Assembly: GCA_934320645.1 (NCBI GenBank)
Contig: CAKRFP010000057.1
Location: 1 to 8,373, forward strand
DNA: 8,373 nt
DNA from: an uncultured Bariatricus sp.
GTDB lineage: Bacteria > Bacillota > Clostridia > Lachnospirales > Lachnospiraceae
Direction: 5' to 3'
Shown here: piece after piece, positions 6,899 through 8,373 of the stretch
Layout of the letters: every line of letters starts with the position of its first letter
How positions within the stretch are numbered: the stretch's first letter is position 1
Made by a program: the position numbers and the translations under genes
Notes under the pieces: model-generated
Seen by the model: the letters and a program-made list of their open reading frames with translations, nothing else
Told to the model about the DNA's origin: nothing
The model's database searches: none

Positions 6899-6913
6899 TG
6901 AGAAAAATTCTCG
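6899..6913. promoter_or_regulatory. Candidate Fur/PerR-type operator
   Basis: The palindrome TGAGAAAAATTCTCG contains the exact arms GAGAA and TTCTC around AAA. It agrees with 10 of the 14 defined bases of the 7-1-7 Fur consensus TGATAATnATTATCA. It abuts the distal -10 box and would cover that transcript start, the expected place for a repressor site. Control by Fur is an inference supported by the downstream flavodoxin gene. Confidence 0.35.
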
Positions 6914-6923
6914 AAAAATCCTA

Positions 6924-6952
6924 TAGACAAAATCCCACTAATATAGTAGACT
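6924..6952 (+). promoter_or_regulatory. Candidate proximal promoter for the DUF3793-flavodoxin unit
   Basis: TAGACA (6924-6929) and TAGACT (6947-6952) are separated by 17 nt. The -35 box matches 5 of 6 consensus bases, while the -10 box matches 4 of 6. The predicted start, near 6959, falls within the 7-bp inverted repeat at 6958-6977. It may work in tandem with, or instead of, the distal promoter. Confidence 0.4.
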
Positions 6953-6957
6953 ATAGA

Positions 6958-6977
6958 TAGTTAGAAAAAGCTAACTA
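6958..6977. promoter_or_regulatory. Perfect inverted repeat, probable operator
   Basis: TAGTTAG (6958-6964) and CTAACTA (6971-6977) are exact inverse copies separated by AAAAAG. The element lies at the predicted start of the proximal promoter and 38 nt before the DUF3793 ATG. The TTAG/CTAA arms recall the sites of DtxR-family metal regulators such as IdeR and MntR; that family assignment is inference. The short stem has no T-tract, so it is unlikely to be a terminator. Confidence 0.5.
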
Positions 6978-7002
6978 CAATAAAACAAAACAAACTCATG
7001 CA

Positions 7003-7007
7003 AGGGG
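7003..7007 (+). promoter_or_regulatory. Shine-Dalgarno site fixing the DUF3793 gene start
   Basis: AGGGG lies 8 nt before the ATG at 7016. An in-frame ATG at 6998 would place this site inside the gene and has no purine-rich site at useful spacing, so 7016 is preferred. Confidence 0.75.
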
Positions 7008-7015
7008 AAAAGAAC

Positions 7016-7615
7016 ATGAACTGGATGCAGAAAGATGCGAAGACATCTGCTCAGATGGAAATTGCATGGCAGTGTGCTCCGGTATTAGCCGGTGTAAAGC
7101 CATCCAACATCCTGACCTTGAAAAGTGTAAGTGAAAAGGAAGTTGCAGAAAGTCTGAAAGAGATGGGGATTTCATACAGTATGCTCTGTGACGGCGGAGT
7201 ACGAAAAGTATGGCTGATTTACAGAGAAGAAGAGATTCTTGAAATCCTTGGAAAAGAAGAATACAGAGATTTCCTTGACACACTTGGATATCAGGGGTTT
7301 GAGCTTCCGGTGATGCTTCAGATCATGAATCTGAGATTTGAAGGATATCAGAATGGAAGTGCAGAATTTCCACATGAACTTGGGATTTTCCTCGGATATC
7401 CACTTGCCGATGTGAAAGGATTCATCGAGCATAATGGAAAAGATTTCCTGTATCAGGGGTACTGGAAAGTGTATGAGAACGTAGAGGAACGCAAGAAAAT
7501 GTTTTCCATCTACAACGTTGTAAAAGAGGAATTTATCAGGGAAATGAAGGCAGGAAAAGATCTGTGGCATGCAGCGAGAAGCGTAAGACGACCATTTGAT
7601 ATGCAGACTGCATAA
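7016..7615 (+). CDS. DUF3793 family protein
   Basis: This is a 199-residue cytoplasmic protein with no signal peptide or membrane helix. It shows the hallmarks of DUF3793, a family of unknown function found in anaerobic Clostridia: WQCAPVLAGVKPSNI (18-32) near the N-terminus, a middle region with a LCDGG turn (57-61), the block EFPHELGIFLGYPLADVKGF (117-136), and GYWKVY (148-153). Conserved C20, H120 and E121 are candidate functional residues, but no activity is known. The next gene, flavodoxin, starts 53 nt downstream on the same strand with no terminator between, so the two are likely co-transcribed. The long upstream region with two promoter-like sites, each with a palindrome at its start point, suggests tight repression. 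A role in iron limitation or redox metabolism is inferred from this context only. The C-terminal tail (about 180-199) is basic. Confidence 0.88.
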   Translation: MNWMQKDAKTSAQMEIAWQCAPVLAGVKPSNILTLKSVSEKEVAESLKEMGISYSMLCDGGVRKVWLIYREEEILEILGKEEYRDFLDTLGYQGFELPVMLQIMNLRFEGYQNGSAEFPHELGIFLGYPLADVKGFIEHNGKDFLYQGYWKVYENVEERKKMFSIYNVVKEEFIREMKAGKDLWHAARSVRRPFDMQTA

Positions 7616-7668
7616 AGGAAGACGACCTGGTAGATGATAGAAAGAAAAAAGAAAGGAAGAATTAGAAT

Positions 7669-8100
7669 ATGAGTGATATTTGTGTAGCATACTGGAGCGG
7701 AACAGGAAATACAGAGGCAATGGCACAGGCGATTGGAGCAGGAATTACAGCAGCAGGAAAGAGCGCTGATGTAGTACCGATGGAGACCATTTCACCTGCT
7801 GACTTAAAAGATCAGGCTGTCTGGGTGCTTGGATGCCCTGCAATGGGAGCAGAAGAACTGGAAGACGGAACGGTAGAACCATTCGTATCTGAGCTGGAAG
7901 GATTTGCTTCAGGAAAGAAAGTTGCCCTCTTTGGATCATATGACTGGGGCGATGGAGAATGGATGCGTACATGGGCTGAAAGAATGGAACAGGCTGGCGC
8001 ACAGATCGTCGGAGGAGAAGGACTTATCTGCCACGGAACACCGGGAGCAGATGCAATAGATGAGTGTGAGTCACTCGGCAGGGAGGTGGCTGGCTTATAA
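7669..8100 (+). CDS. fld: Flavodoxin, short-chain Clostridium type
   Basis: This 143-residue soluble electron carrier binds FMN and can replace ferredoxin when iron is scarce. The FMN phosphate loop WSGTGNTE spans residues 9-16. The first isoalloxazine loop is GCPAMGAEELE (55-65), and the second is FGSYDWGDGEWMRTW (88-102), where Y91 and W93 flank the flavin. This pattern closely matches the flavodoxin of Clostridium beijerinckii (SGTGNTE, GCSAMG, GSYGWGDG). The length is that of short-chain flavodoxins. The ATG is preceded by AAAGGAAG at good spacing, about 9 nt. It is the second gene after DUF3793 with a 53-nt gap. No plus-strand terminator is found after it; the following 196 nt are A-rich and lead to a DUF2325 gene, so read-through is possible. 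Iron-starvation induction is common for this family, but here it is inferred. Confidence 0.96.
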   Translation: MSDICVAYWSGTGNTEAMAQAIGAGITAAGKSADVVPMETISPADLKDQAVWVLGCPAMGAEELEDGTVEPFVSELEGFASGKKVALFGSYDWGDGEWMRTWAERMEQAGAQIVGGEGLICHGTPGADAIDECESLGREVAGL

Positions 8101-8138
8101 GAAATACGAACACCTTTTAAATAAAACAGAAAACCGAA

Positions 8139-8213
8139 AAAAGCTAAATAATCAAATAAAATTATAATCAAATCAAAAACAAATAAAAATCAAAATTAAA
8201 AGCTAAATAATCA
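8139..8213 (+). repeat. 16-nt direct repeat pair
   Basis: AAAAGCTAAATAATCA occurs at 8139-8154 and again at 8198-8213, 59 nt apart, with no mismatch. The core AAAAGCTAA also occurs in the right half of the operator-like inverted repeat at 6958-6977, where AAAAAGCTAACTA differs from the first copy's AAAAAGCTAAATA by one base. It may mark tandem regulator half-sites or a small local duplication. Confidence 0.6.
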
Positions 8214-8215
8214 TC

Positions 8216-8248
8216 AAAAAAGAGCTGCCTTGCATTTTGCGGGGCAGC
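8216..8248 (-). terminator. Intrinsic terminator oriented to the minus strand
   Basis: GCTGCCTTGC (8224-8233) pairs with GCGGGGCAGC (8239-8248), giving 10 bp with two G-U pairs (on the plus-strand RNA) and a 5-nt loop. On the minus strand GCTGCC-GGCAGC is followed by TCTTTTTTGATG, a proper U-tract. On the plus strand the bases after the stem (ATACAAAAAG) lack a U-tract. The hairpin therefore fits termination of leftward transcription better than the end of the flavodoxin transcript. Confidence 0.55.
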
Positions 8249-8333
8249 ATACAAAAAGAATCAGAATCGTCATTTGAGTTAAGGAGATGGATAAGAATGA
8301 GCGTTGTAATTGTAGGAGGTCATGACAGAATGG
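8216..8333 (-). ncRNA. Candidate antisense RNA over the DUF2325 start
   Basis: A minus-strand promoter-like sequence (8340-8368) would start transcription near 8333, and a minus-strand terminator ends near 8216. The RNA would be about 115 nt long and complementary to the DUF2325 ribosome site (8281-8287), its ATG (8297) and its first dozen codons. No ribosome site or open frame is evident on this RNA. This is a hypothesis built from promoter and terminator geometry only. The alternative is a leftward terminator for a longer transcript coming from outside the window, or a chance arrangement in AT-rich DNA. Confidence 0.25.
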
Positions 8334-8373
8334 TCTGTCAGTATAAAAAAATATGCAAACAGTTTAAATGTAA
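8297..8373 (+). CDS. DUF2325 family protein, N-terminal fragment
   Basis: Only the first 25 codons are present; the window ends inside the gene. The visible start MSVVIVGGHDRMVCQYKKIC matches the N-terminus typical of clostridial DUF2325 proteins, which are small (often about 100 residues) and of unknown function. A hydrophobic beta strand (3-6) leads into a GGH turn (7-9), as in Rossmann-like folds. Cysteines at 14, 20 and 25, with H9, could contribute to metal or redox chemistry; this is inference. AAGGAGA lies 9 nt before the ATG. It lies on the same strand as DUF3793 and flavodoxin, and no plus-strand terminator separates them, so it may belong to the same regulon. Confidence 0.8.
   Translation, partial: MSVVIVGGHDRMVCQYKKICKQFKC
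8340..8368 (-). promoter_or_regulatory. Candidate minus-strand promoter inside the DUF2325 gene
   Basis: On the minus strand, TTTAAA (8368-8363, 4 of 6 consensus bases) and TATACT (8345-8340, 5 of 6) are separated by exactly 17 nt. It points toward the minus-oriented terminator. The sequence is also coding on the plus strand and AT-rich, so a chance match cannot be excluded. Confidence 0.3.

Larger units (their letters stand above)
8101..8296. other. A-rich, G-poor spacer between flavodoxin and DUF2325 genes
   Basis: From about 8112 to 8221 the plus strand is dominated by A, with only about four G residues between 8122 and 8219. All frames carry stops and no coding region is supported. It contains a 16-nt direct repeat (8139-8154 and 8198-8213), then a GC-rich hairpin (8224-8248). 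TATAAT occurs at 8163-8168 but has no acceptable -35 box 16-18 nt upstream, so no convincing plus-strand promoter is seen. AAGGAGA at 8281-8287 is the ribosome site of the next gene. Confidence 0.7.

Noticed and set aside
6852..6926. 24-codon plus-strand frame in the intergenic region before DUF3793
   Set aside because: It has no ribosome site, overlaps both promoter candidates and has no protein-like features.
6998..7015. Upstream ATG start for the DUF3793 gene
   Set aside because: The purine-rich ribosome site lies between this ATG and the one at 7016, so it supports only the latter.
8224..8248. Hairpin as a plus-strand terminator for the flavodoxin transcript
   Set aside because: The plus-strand sequence after the stem is A-rich without a U-tract. 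The U-tract is on the minus strand.

Overview
The window looks like a chromosomal segment of a low-to-moderate GC Firmicute, most likely a gut Lachnospiraceae or related Clostridia. This is inferred from strong AGGAGG-type ribosome sites, sigma-A style promoters, Clostridium-type flavodoxin, the DUF3793 and DUF2325 families typical of anaerobic Clostridia, and a CsbB/YfhO-type glycosylation pair. There are no rRNA or tRNA genes, CRISPR arrays, transposases or phage genes. Eight coding regions are supported, two of them cut by the window edges.

Left block (1-3312): the C-terminal part of a polyprenyl-phosphate glycosyltransferase (GT2, CsbB/GtrB/DPM1 type) overlaps by 14 nt an 860-residue YfhO-family membrane protein. 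In the classical arrangement the first enzyme charges undecaprenyl phosphate with a sugar and YfhO uses that lipid-linked sugar outside the membrane to decorate a surface polymer. A hairpin that can terminate in both directions separates this pair from a convergent minus-strand gene (3324-4442). That gene encodes a single-pass membrane protein with an N-terminal zinc ribbon and an extracytoplasmic DUF4352-like domain.

Middle block (4443-6746): a compact divergent promoter region (4443-4598) faces the zinc-ribbon gene on one side and a two-gene unit on the other. The unit encodes a divergent FMN-dependent alpha-hydroxy-acid oxidase-family protein with an unusual N-terminal four-cysteine cluster, then a class I DAHP synthase (first step of aromatic amino acid synthesis). 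It closes with a clear intrinsic terminator.

Right block (6747-8373): a long regulatory intergenic stretch holds a 64-nt imperfect hairpin, two candidate promoters, and an inverted repeat just after each -10 box, which suggests metal- or iron-responsive repression. It precedes a DUF3793 gene and a flavodoxin gene. An A-rich, G-poor spacer with a 16-nt direct repeat follows, then the first 25 codons of a DUF2325 gene. A terminator-like hairpin in this spacer points to the minus strand, and a plausible minus-strand promoter lies inside the DUF2325 gene. Together they could make a roughly 115-nt antisense RNA over the DUF2325 start. The most novel candidates are this possible antisense RNA, the DUF3793-flavodoxin-DUF2325 cluster with its paired operators, and the Cys-cluster flavoenzyme linked to DAHP synthase.
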